DNA from: an uncultured Lachnospiraceae bacterium
GTDB lineage: Bacteria; Bacillota; Clostridia; Lachnospirales; Lachnospiraceae
NCBI GenBank assembly: GCA_947629585.1
Contig: CANREH010000024.1
Coordinates: 1-34,949, forward strand
Length of the DNA: 34,949 nucleotides
Reading direction: 5' to 3'
Part shown: positions 25,479 through 33,656 of the stretch, in pieces
How positions within the stretch are numbered: position 1 is the first letter of the stretch
How the letters are laid out: every line of letters starts with the position of its first letter
Notes under the pieces: model-generated
Told to the model about the DNA's origin: nothing
Databases searched by the model: none
Seen by the model: only the letters and a program-made list of their open reading frames with translations
Program-made: the position numbers and the translations under genes

Positions 25479-26288
25479 TTATTCCCAAACCGCATTTTTT
25501 ATAGCGTCTACCAGCTCTTCCACGGTAGAGCCAGTAACGCGGAAGGTCTTACGCTCTTCCAATCTGTCTTTTTCTGCTTCCGCCTCTGCTTTTTTCTTTT
25601 CTTCCGCTTTTTCGGCAGCCTGCTCCTGCTGTTCTTTCTTTGCCTCCGCTTTTTCTTCCCGCATCTTCTTCTGGGCTTCCACCATCTTTACCGACTGCTT
25701 GTCAAGCTCTGCGAACAGGTTTACCTTCCCGTCCTTGTCAATCGTGATGCCGAGGCTGGCGACTTTATCAGCATCCTCCCCAAGCTGATCTTTGACCTGC
25801 TCGAACGTATTTCCTGCACCTGCAAGAATTTCATCGTATTGATTGAAAACTTCCTCATCCTCTGCCATCTGCTCTAATGTGTCCGGATCGATCAAAACGC
25901 TGTATTCTTTCGTCCCCTGGCTTAAGTACTGCTGCGCCTCCTCGTCCGTGCTGAAATCCGCTACGAAAAAGTCCATGTTTCCGTACTTTTCTTTTAACTG
26001 ATCCAGTACCTTCTGCGCCTTCTCGCTTAATTTCACTTCTTTCCTGCTGGAAATCGTGAAATTTTCTAATGTGCTTTCTGCTTTGTCTTCTTTCTTTTCC
26101 CACGAACGCGGTTCCCGCTTCTCCATAGCTTTCTTAATATCTCCGTCCGTGCTGGTACGCTCATAGACAGCCCACGGCTTGTCAGACGGCTGCGTTCCTT
26201 TTCCTTCCGGCTTTCTGCTGCCAGGCTTTGTCTGGTTGATCTGCTGAAAAGCCTTTGTGTAATCCTGATACATCCCTACTGTATTCAT
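25479..26288 (-). CDS. DUF6033 family protein, function unknown
   Basis: This 269-residue protein has no signal peptide or membrane segment. It starts NTVGMYQDYTKAFQQ, then a disordered Lys/Pro/Ser stretch (about 20-85), a globular part (KVLDQLKEKYGNMDFFVADF onward, about 85-185) and a highly charged Ala/Glu/Lys coiled coil (about 190-245) before a short end (TVEELVDAIKNAVWE). The arrangement matches the clostridial DUF6033 proteins; their function is unknown. The ATG at 26288 is chosen over the one two codons earlier because the latter touches the GGGG ribosome site. It is a single-gene unit, with its own terminator and a GC-rich hairpin in its leader. Confidence 0.7.
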   Translation of the reverse strand: MNTVGMYQDYTKAFQQINQTKPGSRKPEGKGTQPSDKPWAVYERTSTDGDIKKAMEKREPRSWEKKEDKAESTLENFTISSRKEVKLSEKAQKVLDQLKEKYGNMDFFVADFSTDEEAQQYLSQGTKEYSVLIDPDTLEQMAEDEEVFNQYDEILAGAGNTFEQVKDQLGEDADKVASLGITIDKDGKVNLFAELDKQSVKMVEAQKKMREEKAEAKKEQQEQAAEKAEEKKKAEAEAEKDRLEERKTFRVTGSTVEELVDAIKNAVWE

Positions 26289-26320
26289 TATCATCCCCGC
26301 TTTCCTGTTTTAAAACTCAC

Positions 26321-26342
26321 TGCGGCAGGCCCTCCTGCCGCA
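26321..26342 (-). promoter_or_regulatory. GC-rich hairpin in the leader of the DUF6033 gene
   Basis: A perfect 9-base stem (TGCGGCAGG / CCTGCCGCA) with a 4-base loop lies 33 bases upstream of the DUF6033 start. TTTT follows a few bases later on minus, so either an attenuator or an mRNA-stabilising hairpin is possible. Confidence 0.5.
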
Positions 26343-26410
26343 TCGACAGCTCTTATTTACTATATCGTCTGTTCCGTTTTTTTCCATAAGGCTTGTTTTT
26401 CATTTTTTTA

Positions 26411-26438
26411 ATTTTATCAGACATGAATTTGATAAAAT
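26411..26438. repeat. AT-rich palindrome between the DUF6033 gene and amt
   Basis: ATTTTATCA and TGATAAAAT are separated by 10 bases, a dyad with operator-like size. It lies about 100 bases before the amt promoter and 120 bases before the DUF6033 start. Apart from this dyad and the promoter and hairpins listed here, the 553-base gap between the two genes shows no gene. Confidence 0.4.
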
Positions 26439-26540
26439 CTTATTTTTATTGGACATTCTTAAGATTCTTATGTAAAATGTTTCTTTTCTTTCGTCAATCC
26501 ATCTTTATACTTTATTTTTGAAAGTTTTTCCGAATCATCA

Positions 26541-26569
26541 TTGACAAATTCCAAAAATGTGTTTATGAT
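26541..26569 (+). promoter_or_regulatory. Promoter of the amt-glnK gene
   Basis: TTGACA (26541-26546), a 17-base spacer and TATGAT (26564-26569): a perfect -35 and a five-of-six -10. Transcription should start near 26576 and give a leader of about 265 bases before the ATG. Confidence 0.82.
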
Positions 26570-26580
26570 TCCAGTCAAAC

Positions 26581-26620
26581 AAAGGCGTTTTGTTCCAGGA
26601 AAAGGACAAAGCGCCTTTTT
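26581..26620 (+). terminator. Terminator-like hairpin at the 5' end of the amt leader (possible attenuator)
   Basis: AAGGCGTTTTGTTCC pairs with GGACAAAGCGCCTT (one bulge, wobbles) and is followed by five T, only a few bases after the predicted start of transcription. Further hairpins follow in the leader: GAACAGAA/TTCTGTTC (26648 region), TAGGAAAT/ATTTCCTA (26710 region), CCGTTTC/GAAACGG (26760 region) and GTGCCT/AGGCAC just before the ribosome site. The leader looks like a regulated RNA. Confidence 0.5.
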
Positions 26621-26841
26621 CTACTCTGCAGAGAATATTCCAAAAAGAACAGAAATGTATTCTGCGCACTTCTGTTCGGATTTTAGCCGTTTCCAAACGA
26701 AGCGGCCCGTAGGAAATTTCTATGGATTTCCTATGAAGCAGAAAGGGCGGATCTGAACCGTTTCCGAAAGAAACGGCCATGAAAAATCAAAAATCTTCCC
26801 GCCCGCGAGTGCCTGACAAGGCACGGAAAGGAGTCTTGTTT

Positions 26842-28587
26842 ATGGAATTTTCAGCAGTCAACACTATCTGGGTGCTTCTTGGCGCCGCACTGGTATTCTT
26901 CATGCAGGCAGGATTTGCCATGGTGGAAACCGGTTTTACCAGGGCAAAAAATGCCGGTAACATTATTATGAAAAACCTGATGGACTTTTGTATCGGTACT
27001 CCGGTTTTCTGGCTGATTGGCTTCGGCCTGATGTTCGGAGCAGGAAACGGCATCATCGGAACAATCGCAGGAATCGCTTCGGAAGAAAACTATGGTTCCG
27101 GCATGTGTCCGGAAGGCGTTCCGTTCTTTGCTTTCCTGATTTTCCAGACCGTGTTCTGCGCTACGGCGGCAACCATTGTTTCCGGCGCGATGGCAGAACG
27201 TACCAAGTTCATTTCCTATTGTATTTACAGCGCTGTTATCAGCCTTTTCATTTACCCGATTTCCGGCCACTGGATCTGGGGCGGCGGCTGGTTAGCCCAG
27301 ATGGGCTTCCATGATTTCGCCGGATCGACCGCCGTTCATATGGTAGGCGGCGTTGCCGCACTTATTGGCGCTATTATCCTGGGTCCCCGTATCGGGAAAT
27401 ATAACAAAGACGGTTCTGCAAACGCTATCCCGGGACACAGCCTGACACTGGGTGCGCTCGGCGTATTTATCCTCTGGTTCTGCTGGTTCGGTTTCAACGG
27501 CGCTTCTACCGTTTCTATGGATTCCGACGCAGATTTAATCAGCGCAGGCAAGATTTTTGTTACCACCAACCTTGCCGCTGCCGTTGCCACACTGACGGTT
27601 ATGATTATTACCTGGGTCCGTTACAAAAAACCGGATGTTTCCATGACCTTAAACGGCACTCTTGCCGGGCTGGTTGCCATTACCGCAGGATGTGACACCG
27701 TATCCCCGACTTCTTCGGCAATTATCGGTATTTTATCCGGTTTTGTCGTTACGTTCGGCATTGAATTTATTGACCAGAAATTAAAGATTGACGACCCTGT
27801 CGGCGCTGTCGGCGTGCATGGGCTTAACGGCGCACTGGGAACCATCTGCGTCGGGCTGTTCTCTGACGGCGCAGGCACGGACGGAAAAGGCCTCCTGACC
27901 GGCGGCGGCACGCATTTGTTCCTTGTCCAGCTTCTCGGCATGGTAGTCGTCATCGCATGGGTTGCCGTTACAATGACGGCCGTATTCCAGATTATCAAGC
28001 ACACCATCGGGCTGCGCGCTTCCAAAGAGGAAGAGCTGTTAGGCCTCGACAGCACCGAGCACGGGCTGGAATCTTCGTATGCAGACTTTGTTATGATACC
28101 AAGCAGCACCTCCGGCAGAGGCGTCAGCTTCCCATCCGCTCCTGCCCCTGCTGCTTCTTCCAAAGCTCCTGTGGATGCCGCCGTTCCGGTACAGGTACTC
28201 TCCGGCGAAGCTTCCGGCATTGCTTCGGATGTGAAACTGAGCAAGGTATCCATCATCTGCAACCAGACGAAGTTCGAGGATTTGAAGAACGCTATGAACT
28301 CTATCGGCGTTATGGGTATTACCGTTACCCAGGTGCTTGGCTACGGTGTACAGAAAGGCGCCAACAAGTATTACCGCGGTGTTAAAATGGAAGTATTCCT
28401 CCGTCCGAAAGTAAAAGTGGAAGTCGTTGTCAGCAAGGTTCCTGTTTCCGCTGTCGTAGAAGCGGCAAGGAACGCTCTCTATACCGGAAATATCGGCGAT
28501 GGCAAAATCTTTGTCTATGACGTAGAAAATGTCATCAAGGTAAGAACCGGCGAACAGGGTTACGACGCCCTCCAGGGTGAGGAATAA
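26842..28587 (+). CDS. Ammonium transporter fused to a PII (GlnK) domain
   Basis: This protein of about 581 residues has two parts. Residues 1 to about 410 are an Amt channel with 11 expected membrane segments (ALVFFMQAGFAMVETGFTR, GHWIWGGGWLAQMGFHDFAG, GVHGLNGALGTICVGLF). After a Ser/Ala/Pro linker (about 430-460), residues 464-581 are a PII protein: VKLSKVSIICNQTKFEDL, then a T-loop with GVQKGANKYYRG, and PKVKVEVVV. In most bacteria GlnK is separate and plugs the Amt channel when nitrogen is plentiful; here the plug is tethered. The T-loop Tyr (YYRG) is kept. AAGGAG eight bases before the ATG decides the start; the frame is open 21 codons further upstream. Transcribed from 26541; ends at a strong terminator. 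Confidence 0.93.
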   Translation: MEFSAVNTIWVLLGAALVFFMQAGFAMVETGFTRAKNAGNIIMKNLMDFCIGTPVFWLIGFGLMFGAGNGIIGTIAGIASEENYGSGMCPEGVPFFAFLIFQTVFCATAATIVSGAMAERTKFISYCIYSAVISLFIYPISGHWIWGGGWLAQMGFHDFAGSTAVHMVGGVAALIGAIILGPRIGKYNKDGSANAIPGHSLTLGALGVFILWFCWFGFNGASTVSMDSDADLISAGKIFVTTNLAAAVATLTVMIITWVRYKKPDVSMTLNGTLAGLVAITAGCDTVSPTSSAIIGILSGFVVTFGIEFIDQKLKIDDPVGAVGVHGLNGALGTICVGLFSDGAGTDGKGLLTGGGTHLFLVQLLGMVVVIAWVAVTMTAVFQIIKHTIGLRASKEEELLGLDSTEHGLESSYADFVMIPSSTSGRGVSFPSAPAPAASSKAPVDAAVPVQVLSGEASGIASDVKLSKVSIICNQTKFEDLKNAMNSIGVMGITVTQVLGYGVQKGANKYYRGVKMEVFLRPKVKVEVVVSKVPVSAVVEAARNALYTGNIGDGKIFVYDVENVIKVRTGEQGYDALQGEE

Positions 28588-28622
28588 CGGTTTACCGTCT
28601 GCAAATACTCCCTATTATATTA

Positions 28623-28663
28623 TATAGAAAGAACTGCCGCATTTAACGGCAGTTCTTTCTATA
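28623..28663. terminator. Bidirectional terminator between amt and the phosphoesterase gene
   Basis: A perfect 17-base stem (28623-28639 with 28647-28663) and a 7-base loop lie between two convergent genes. The stem ends are A/T-rich on both strands, so it can stop transcription from either side. Confidence 0.88.
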
Positions 28664-28688
28664 CACGGGCAATGAGCCAGGCTTCCCG

Positions 28689-29291
28689 TTACTCTATGTA
28701 TTCCAGGATATATTTTTCATAAGCATTAATCACGGTAACATCCTGATAGGCAGACGCCCTTTTTAAGTTATAATTATAGGTCAGGTGCATATGTCCATGC
28801 ACAAAATATTTCGGATGGCATTTTTCCAAAAGCTTTCTAAGGCACTGGAACCCGCGGTGCGGCAGATCTTTCCCGTCATTGATGCCATAGGCCGGGGCAT
28901 GGGAAACTAAGATATCCAGCTTCCTGCCGCGCAGCCGCCGCAGCAGCTTGACAGCGCGCCAGAACATCTGCTTTTCCGTATACTGAAAATGGCCTTCCCG
29001 ATACTTCATGGAGCCTCCAAGCCCTGCAATCCGGATTCCATTAAATTCATACACTTTGCCGTCAATGCAGGTGCAACCGTCCGGCGGCGTATCGACATAA
29101 CATTCGTCATGATTGCCATAGACATACAGCACCGGACCCTTGATAAACGTAGCTAAAAAAGACAGGTACTGCGGCGGCAGATCCCCGCAGGAAATAATTA
29201 AATCAATCCCTTCTATCCTGGATTTGTCAAAATAATCCCATAACGAAGGGCTGGGCTCGTCCGATATAAAAAGAATCCTGGCTTTTTTCAT
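28689..29291 (-). CDS. Metallophosphoesterase (calcineurin-like)
   Basis: This 200-residue protein has the conserved metal-binding boxes: SCGDLP near 34-39, YGNHDE near 58-63, VSHAP near 129-133 and VHGHMH near 164-169. The first box, usually D-x-H, reads SDEPS, so one metal ligand differs from the standard. The family hydrolyses phosphomono- or diesters; the substrate is unknown. Its ATG overlaps the stop of the ParB/BMP gene by four bases, so the two are translated together and probably act in the same process. Confidence 0.85.
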   Translation of the reverse strand: MKKARILFISDEPSPSLWDYFDKSRIEGIDLIISCGDLPPQYLSFLATFIKGPVLYVYGNHDECYVDTPPDGCTCIDGKVYEFNGIRIAGLGGSMKYREGHFQYTEKQMFWRAVKLLRRLRGRKLDILVSHAPAYGINDGKDLPHRGFQCLRKLLEKCHPKYFVHGHMHLTYNYNLKRASAYQDVTVINAYEKYILEYIE

Positions 29292-31228
29292 ACGCCCCCC
29301 TCTTCTTCTGTCCCTTTCGCTTTGGCAACCCCCTGGATCTGCACAACTTTTCTCGCTTCCTCCACCAGATCGTCCATAGTCGGGATCATGCCGACAACAT
29401 TATCCGCAAGCCAGTCCATTGTAATAATCTCCTCCGCCGTAATACTGTCCATGCCGCTGTGGATTTCCTTATCCTGCGAATAAATCGTGCCGGAAAAAAC
29501 AGGAAATTCCTCGGAGCAGATGGATTTTTTCAAAAGCTCGATCAGCCTTAAAGTGCCGGAAGGCAGGCGCGTGGAGCAGACCACGTCGATCATTCCCGAG
29601 GACATTCCCCACCAGTAATTGATCGACTCGTTTTTGCCTTTGGTATCCTCCTGTTTCCAGGCATTGTTCAGAATACTTTTTACGGTTTTTTCATAAAAGA
29701 TTCCCCAGTTCCACAACGGCACCGCCAGGTTTACCAGCTCGGCATCCTTCGTATTATAAAGCCCGAACCTCGGCGAATCCTCCTCCGGCTTGATGAAGTC
29801 ATTGCCGGAAATAAAGGAAACATTGATGTCTTCGATCCTTCTCTGGGAAACCTCCGGCTTTAACTTCGACCATTCCAGATAAATCTTTACATTAGGATTT
29901 ACCATTTTCGCGCCAAGCGCAAACGCATTAATATTGGCAATTACCCCGTAAATCGGGTAATCAGCGATATACCCAATCTTATTGGTCGGCGACATAATTC
30001 CGGCAACCGCCCCGATCAGGAATTTCGCCTCATGAAGACGCCCATAATATGTCCGGACATGCTTGCAGCTTGTATTCAGGGAACAGTTCAAAATTTTCAG
30101 CTTCGGATATTTAATCGCGTACTTCGTGCTGACATCGAGAAGCTTCGGGGAAGTGGAAAAAATTACTGTGTTCCCGTCCGCGATTGCCTGTTCAAAGCAA
30201 TCTGCCTGTTCTTCCTCAGAATCCGCATGGAAGTACGCCGTCGTTATCACCTGCCCGGCAAGGCACTCGTCCAGATGCCCGCGCCCGAGCTCATGACCGT
30301 AAATCCAACTGGAGGTCTCCGCCGTTTTGGAGTGGATAAACGCCACCTTTAACGGCGCTGTGTTCTGCGGAAGAATCAGATCGACAAGATGCTTTCTCTT
30401 TACCACTTCCTCTTCCGTATCCATAATCAGCTTCACTTCCGGCTTCTGCGGATAAAAGACAAAATCATTCCAGATCTTGGCAATCTCGTCCTGAATCTCC
30501 AAAGGCCCCTTGTCCTGCATCTCATACCCGTAAATGCCAAGATAAATCAAAAAAGCGTCTCCTGGCGTCAGTGAAAGCTTATTTCCTTCTTTTTTCTCAA
30601 ATGCCTTTGTAAACTGTAAATAAGAAGAACGGAACCTCGTCTTTTCCTGATCGGTCCACTCGCTCTCCGGATCAATGCCAATCTGCTTCGTTATTTTCAA
30701 ATAATTCCCCGGCTGGCTGAAATCCAGGTAATTGATTCCCGTTTTTTCATAAAAATCCAAAAACTCATAATAAATCTTATTTTCAACGGAATCATCCTGC
30801 GGCGGAAGCAGGCGGGTAACGAACGCCGGAACCGTGACGGCGTCGCAGTATTTTAAGACGCTCACGCGCTTATTCCCCTCCAGGACATAAAAACGGTTCA
30901 TAAATTCATAGACCTTCACGGGCTCCCGGATTCCTTCTTCAATATGGGAATTATACAGCCGGACCCACTTAACGGCAAATTCCGACCCGGCATCCAGAAG
31001 CGGCATATAATTGCTGGCAAACGCATTTTTCCTTCCTGCCGTCTTGGTGCCGACAATCTGATCGATAGGAATGTCCACCAGCCCGATATTAATTTCTGCA
31101 GAAACATCCGTATAGGACGACAGCATTTCGTCCAATACCTGCAGATAAGGGTAAGCCCCTTTGGAAACTTTATTGCGGAAATCCTTAAGCCCCATCCGAT
31201 GGGCTTTTTCATATTCCTCATAATTCAT
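29288..31228 (-). CDS. ParB-like domain fused to a BMP/PnrA-type ligand-binding domain, cytoplasmic
   Basis: This 646-residue protein lacks a signal peptide or lipobox. Residues about 46-141 resemble a ParB/Srx-like fold (VDIPIDQIVGTKTAGR, then RFYVLEGNKRVSVLKY, in place of the ParB GERR box). A helical section follows (about 145-275), and from about 292 to the end lies a BMP/PnrA periplasmic-binding fold (PLKVAFIHSKTAETSSWIYG, KIGYIADYPIYGVIANINAF), which in transporters binds nucleosides. Being cytoplasmic, it is more likely a sensor than a transport component. The ATG at 31228 has AAGGAGG eight bases upstream; the frame is open 15 codons earlier without a site. It overlaps the phosphoesterase gene by four bases. 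No permease or ATPase is nearby. Confidence 0.72.
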   Translation of the reverse strand: MNYEEYEKAHRMGLKDFRNKVSKGAYPYLQVLDEMLSSYTDVSAEINIGLVDIPIDQIVGTKTAGRKNAFASNYMPLLDAGSEFAVKWVRLYNSHIEEGIREPVKVYEFMNRFYVLEGNKRVSVLKYCDAVTVPAFVTRLLPPQDDSVENKIYYEFLDFYEKTGINYLDFSQPGNYLKITKQIGIDPESEWTDQEKTRFRSSYLQFTKAFEKKEGNKLSLTPGDAFLIYLGIYGYEMQDKGPLEIQDEIAKIWNDFVFYPQKPEVKLIMDTEEEVVKRKHLVDLILPQNTAPLKVAFIHSKTAETSSWIYGHELGRGHLDECLAGQVITTAYFHADSEEEQADCFEQAIADGNTVIFSTSPKLLDVSTKYAIKYPKLKILNCSLNTSCKHVRTYYGRLHEAKFLIGAVAGIMSPTNKIGYIADYPIYGVIANINAFALGAKMVNPNVKIYLEWSKLKPEVSQRRIEDINVSFISGNDFIKPEEDSPRFGLYNTKDAELVNLAVPLWNWGIFYEKTVKSILNNAWKQEDTKGKNESINYWWGMSSGMIDVVCSTRLPSGTLRLIELLKKSICSEEFPVFSGTIYSQDKEIHSGMDSITAEEIITMDWLADNVVGMIPTMDDLVEEARKVVQIQGVAKAKGTEEEGGV

Positions 31229-31307
31229 AAAAACGTCCTCCTTACCAACAGCAAATGTGAAATTAAATCTCAAAAATATAAATTAAACTTACTTTTTACA
31301 CTGGTTC

Positions 31308-31336
31308 TTGAAAATACATTGGGCATATGTTAGAAT
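31308..31336 (+). promoter_or_regulatory. Promoter of the M50 peptidase gene
   Basis: TTGAAA (31308-31313), 17 bases, TAGAAT (31331-31336) with TG one base before the -10. The ATG at 31371 lies 35 bases downstream. Confidence 0.75.
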
Positions 31337-31370
31337 AAACATCAAAAACATCAGAAAGAGGGGGATTATC

Positions 31371-32015
31371 ATGGAAGATCTGATTGCTATTTTACTATAC
31401 GCAGCTCCGGCTACGATTTTAACCATGACTCTCCATGAGTTTGCGCACAGCTATGTCTCTTATAAACTCGGTGACCGCACGCCTAAGGAAACAGGAAGGC
31501 TTTCCTTAAATCCGTTAAAGCATATCGATCCGCTTGGCGCCCTCTGCCTCGCCATCTTCCACTTCGGCTGGGCCAAGCCTGTACAGGTCAATCCCGGCGC
31601 CTATAAAAATCCGAAGACTGGTATGGCGCTCACCGCTTTTGCCGGACCCTGCATGAACTTCATCCTCACCTTTTTTGCCATGCTCGGAATGGGCATAATC
31701 GCAAAAACAGGCAGCTACGCGGACGGCAATGCCATTTTTAACTACTTTTACATCCTGTTTTACTACATCGCCATCCTAAGCGCCGGGCTCGGCATTTTCA
31801 ACCTGATCCCGTTCCCGCCCCTGGACGGCTCGAAAATCATCGGCATCGTGCTTCCGGAACATCTTTACTTTTCCTATATGCAGTACGAACGCTATGGCAT
31901 GTTAGTATTATTTGTGCTGCTGTACTTCAATGTATTCGACGTTCCGCTGGAATGGCTGAACGATGTCGTCGTCAATGGAATGTTCTCCATTGTGAGACTG
32001 CTCTTAAATTTATAA
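31371..32015 (+). CDS. M50 family (site-2 protease-like) membrane metallopeptidase
   Basis: This 214-residue membrane protein has the zinc motif HEFAH (22-26) in its first membrane segment and the third ligand in NLIPFPPLDG (144-153, Asp152), the compact rhomboid-like arrangement of short site-2 proteases without a PDZ domain. The family cuts membrane-embedded substrates, often anti-sigma factors; the target is unknown. The ATG with GAGGGGG upstream is chosen; the frame is open 21 codons earlier inside the promoter. It is a single-gene unit, with a promoter at 31308 and a terminator at 32065. Confidence 0.88.
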   Translation: MEDLIAILLYAAPATILTMTLHEFAHSYVSYKLGDRTPKETGRLSLNPLKHIDPLGALCLAIFHFGWAKPVQVNPGAYKNPKTGMALTAFAGPCMNFILTFFAMLGMGIIAKTGSYADGNAIFNYFYILFYYIAILSAGLGIFNLIPFPPLDGSKIIGIVLPEHLYFSYMQYERYGMLVLFVLLYFNVFDVPLEWLNDVVVNGMFSIVRLLLNL

Positions 32016-32064
32016 CCTATGTACTGCTTAGTATGCCATACTTTTCCTGCAAAGTCAACGAAGA

Positions 32065-32098
32065 AAAAAAGCCTTTGATCACAACCAAAGGCTTTTTT
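32065..32098. terminator. Bidirectional terminator between the M50 gene and tRNA-Trp
   Basis: AAAAAAGCCTTTG pairs perfectly with CAAAGGCTTTTTT around an 8-base loop. It serves the M50 gene on plus and the convergent tRNA on minus. Confidence 0.88.
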
Positions 32099-32101
32099 AT
32101 A

Positions 32102-32172
32102 CAGGGGATGAGGGAATCGAACCCCCGCTAAAGGTTTTGGAGACCCTTGTCATACCATTTGACCAATCCCCT
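32102..32172 (-). tRNA. tRNA-Trp (anticodon CCA)
   Basis: The minus strand folds into a cloverleaf: acceptor arm AGGGGAT with ATCCCCT, a D arm with GTC/GAC, anticodon stem AGGGT/ACCTT with loop CTCCAAA (anticodon CCA), and a T arm with GGTTCGATTCC. Length without CCA is 71 bases; the 3' CCA is not encoded. A strong promoter lies just upstream and a terminator just downstream. Confidence 0.93.
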
Positions 32173-32190
32173 AAGCAAAACTGCCTTATT

Positions 32191-32219
32191 ATAATATCAC
32201 AGGAGCTTCCCCCTGTCAA
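32191..32219 (-). promoter_or_regulatory. Promoter of tRNA-Trp
   Basis: On minus, a perfect TTGACA (32214-32219), 17 bases, and TATTAT (32191-32196) end about 18 bases before the tRNA 5' end. Confidence 0.82.
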
Positions 32220-32251
32220 GGGGTTTTCCGAAATTTTCAATCATTTTAGTA

Positions 32252-32410
32252 ACAGTTCAGCCGCGCCATTCGCAATCTCGCACTTCGTGCTTCAAAGCCT
32301 GCTACCGCAGGCGGATTGCTCATGAAATGGCGCTCCCCCAACAGCTGAACCCAGAGGAAAATTTGTGCGAGCACAATTTTCCTCTGAATCCGTCTGTTGG
32401 CTGAACTGTT
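32252..32410. repeat. Nested palindromic intergenic repeat element (~160 bp)
   Basis: The outer 12-base arms (32252-32263 and 32399-32410) are perfect inverses. Inside are a second pair (GCGCCATT at 32264, AATGGCGC at 32326), a third (GCAATC/GATTGC), two small hairpins (GCACTTCGTGC, CCTGCTACCGCAGG) and a large one around 32353-32385. There is no gene. Such layered structure suggests a mobile non-autonomous repeat or a structured RNA; it fills the gap between tRNA-Trp and the nspC gene, immediately after the end of that gene. Confidence 0.65.
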
Positions 32411-32418
32411 TACCACCT

Positions 32419-33615
32419 TCACGACAGCCTCCCTTTAAAATCTTCATAACCAAATTTCTTCACCGTTTCTATGCTCCCATCCTCTCTCCGGTACAAAATG
32501 GAAGGCAGCCTCATCCCATTAAAGGTATTATTTTTTACCATAGAATAATGCGCCATATCGCAGAATATCAGTTGATCCCCTTCTTTTAACGGCTCGTCAA
32601 AGGAATAATCCCCGATAATGTCCCCGGCAAGGCAGGTCGGCCCGCCCAGGCGGTACGTATATTTTTTTTCTCCCGGCTTCCCTGCCAGCGTCCCGTCTGT
32701 CCCGATGATTTCCGGGCGGTACGGCATTTCCAGCACATCCGGCATATGGCAGGCTGCGGACGTATCCAGAATGGCAAGCTCCATCCCGTTTTTCATAGTA
32801 TCCAGCACTGTGGAAACCAAAAATCCCGTATTGAGCCCGACCGCTTCCCCTGGCTCCAAATAAACCTCCACCTGATAAGCCTCCCGGATACGGCGGACGC
32901 AGTCTGTCAGGCATTCCAAATCGTAATCCTTCCTGGTGATATGATGTCCGCCGCCGAAATTCACCCACTTCACGGAATCCATCTTAAGATATTTCCTGAA
33001 TTTTTTCTCCACAACGGCAAGCGTCCTTTTTAATGTGTCTGCATTCTGCTCGCACATGGTATGGAAATGGATTCCATCGACCAGGCCAAAAAGCTCCTCC
33101 GATTTCTGCAGTTCATCCAACGTCGTTCCGAGACGGGAATTGGCAAAGCAGGGATTGTAAAGATCCGTCTCTATTTCCGAATATTCCGGATTCACCCGAA
33201 TCCCGAACGACACCTGCTTCCCTGTCCCGCCGTTTCTGCATTTCTCCATCAAATCCCTGAATTTCCTTACCTGCCCCGGCGTATTCAATACTATATGATC
33301 GCAGAAATCGAGAAGCTTTTTAAAATCCTCCTCTGTATAGGCAGGGGAAAACACATGGGTTTCCCCGCCAAACTCTTCTTTCCCAAGCCTCGCCTCATAA
33401 ACGCCGCTTGCCGTCGTTCCGTCCAGATACTTCCTTAACAGCGGATATGTGTGATACATGGAAAATGCTTTCTGCGCCAGTAAAATATGCGCGCCTGATT
33501 TTTCCCGCACCGACTGCAGGACCTCCGCATTTTTCCGCAGCAGCGCTTCTTCTACAATATAACAGGGCGTCTTCACGTCCCGATACCATTCCTGATAACG
33601 AATGAACTCTTCCAA
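32419..33615 (-). CDS. nspC: Carboxynorspermidine decarboxylase
   Basis: This 398-residue alanine-racemase-fold, PLP-dependent decarboxylase has the PLP Lys in LLAQKAFSMY (Lys49), HFHTMCEQ, FGGGHHITRKDYD, and the substrate region EPGEAVGLNTGFLVS, DTSAACHMPDVLEMPYRP and GGPTCLAGDIIGDY. NspC removes the carboxyl group of carboxynorspermidine or carboxyspermidine to give the free polyamine. The enzyme that makes that substrate is encoded just upstream. The start is TTG with a GGGGG site eight bases upstream. A terminator lies between the two genes, so expression of this gene may need read-through or a promoter hidden in the gap. Confidence 0.93.
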   Translation of the reverse strand: MEEFIRYQEWYRDVKTPCYIVEEALLRKNAEVLQSVREKSGAHILLAQKAFSMYHTYPLLRKYLDGTTASGVYEARLGKEEFGGETHVFSPAYTEEDFKKLLDFCDHIVLNTPGQVRKFRDLMEKCRNGGTGKQVSFGIRVNPEYSEIETDLYNPCFANSRLGTTLDELQKSEELFGLVDGIHFHTMCEQNADTLKRTLAVVEKKFRKYLKMDSVKWVNFGGGHHITRKDYDLECLTDCVRRIREAYQVEVYLEPGEAVGLNTGFLVSTVLDTMKNGMELAILDTSAACHMPDVLEMPYRPEIIGTDGTLAGKPGEKKYTYRLGGPTCLAGDIIGDYSFDEPLKEGDQLIFCDMAHYSMVKNNTFNGMRLPSILYRREDGSIETVKKFGYEDFKGRLS

Positions 33616-33656
33616 GCCTTTTCCCCCTTTTTTCAGCAGCGTCCATTGCCCGTTTC

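Noticed and set aside
27621..28262. Long open frame on minus inside the amt-glnK gene
   Set aside because: It is a shadow of the well-supported Amt-PII gene; composition is Thr/Pro/Ser-rich with no motif and no ribosome site.
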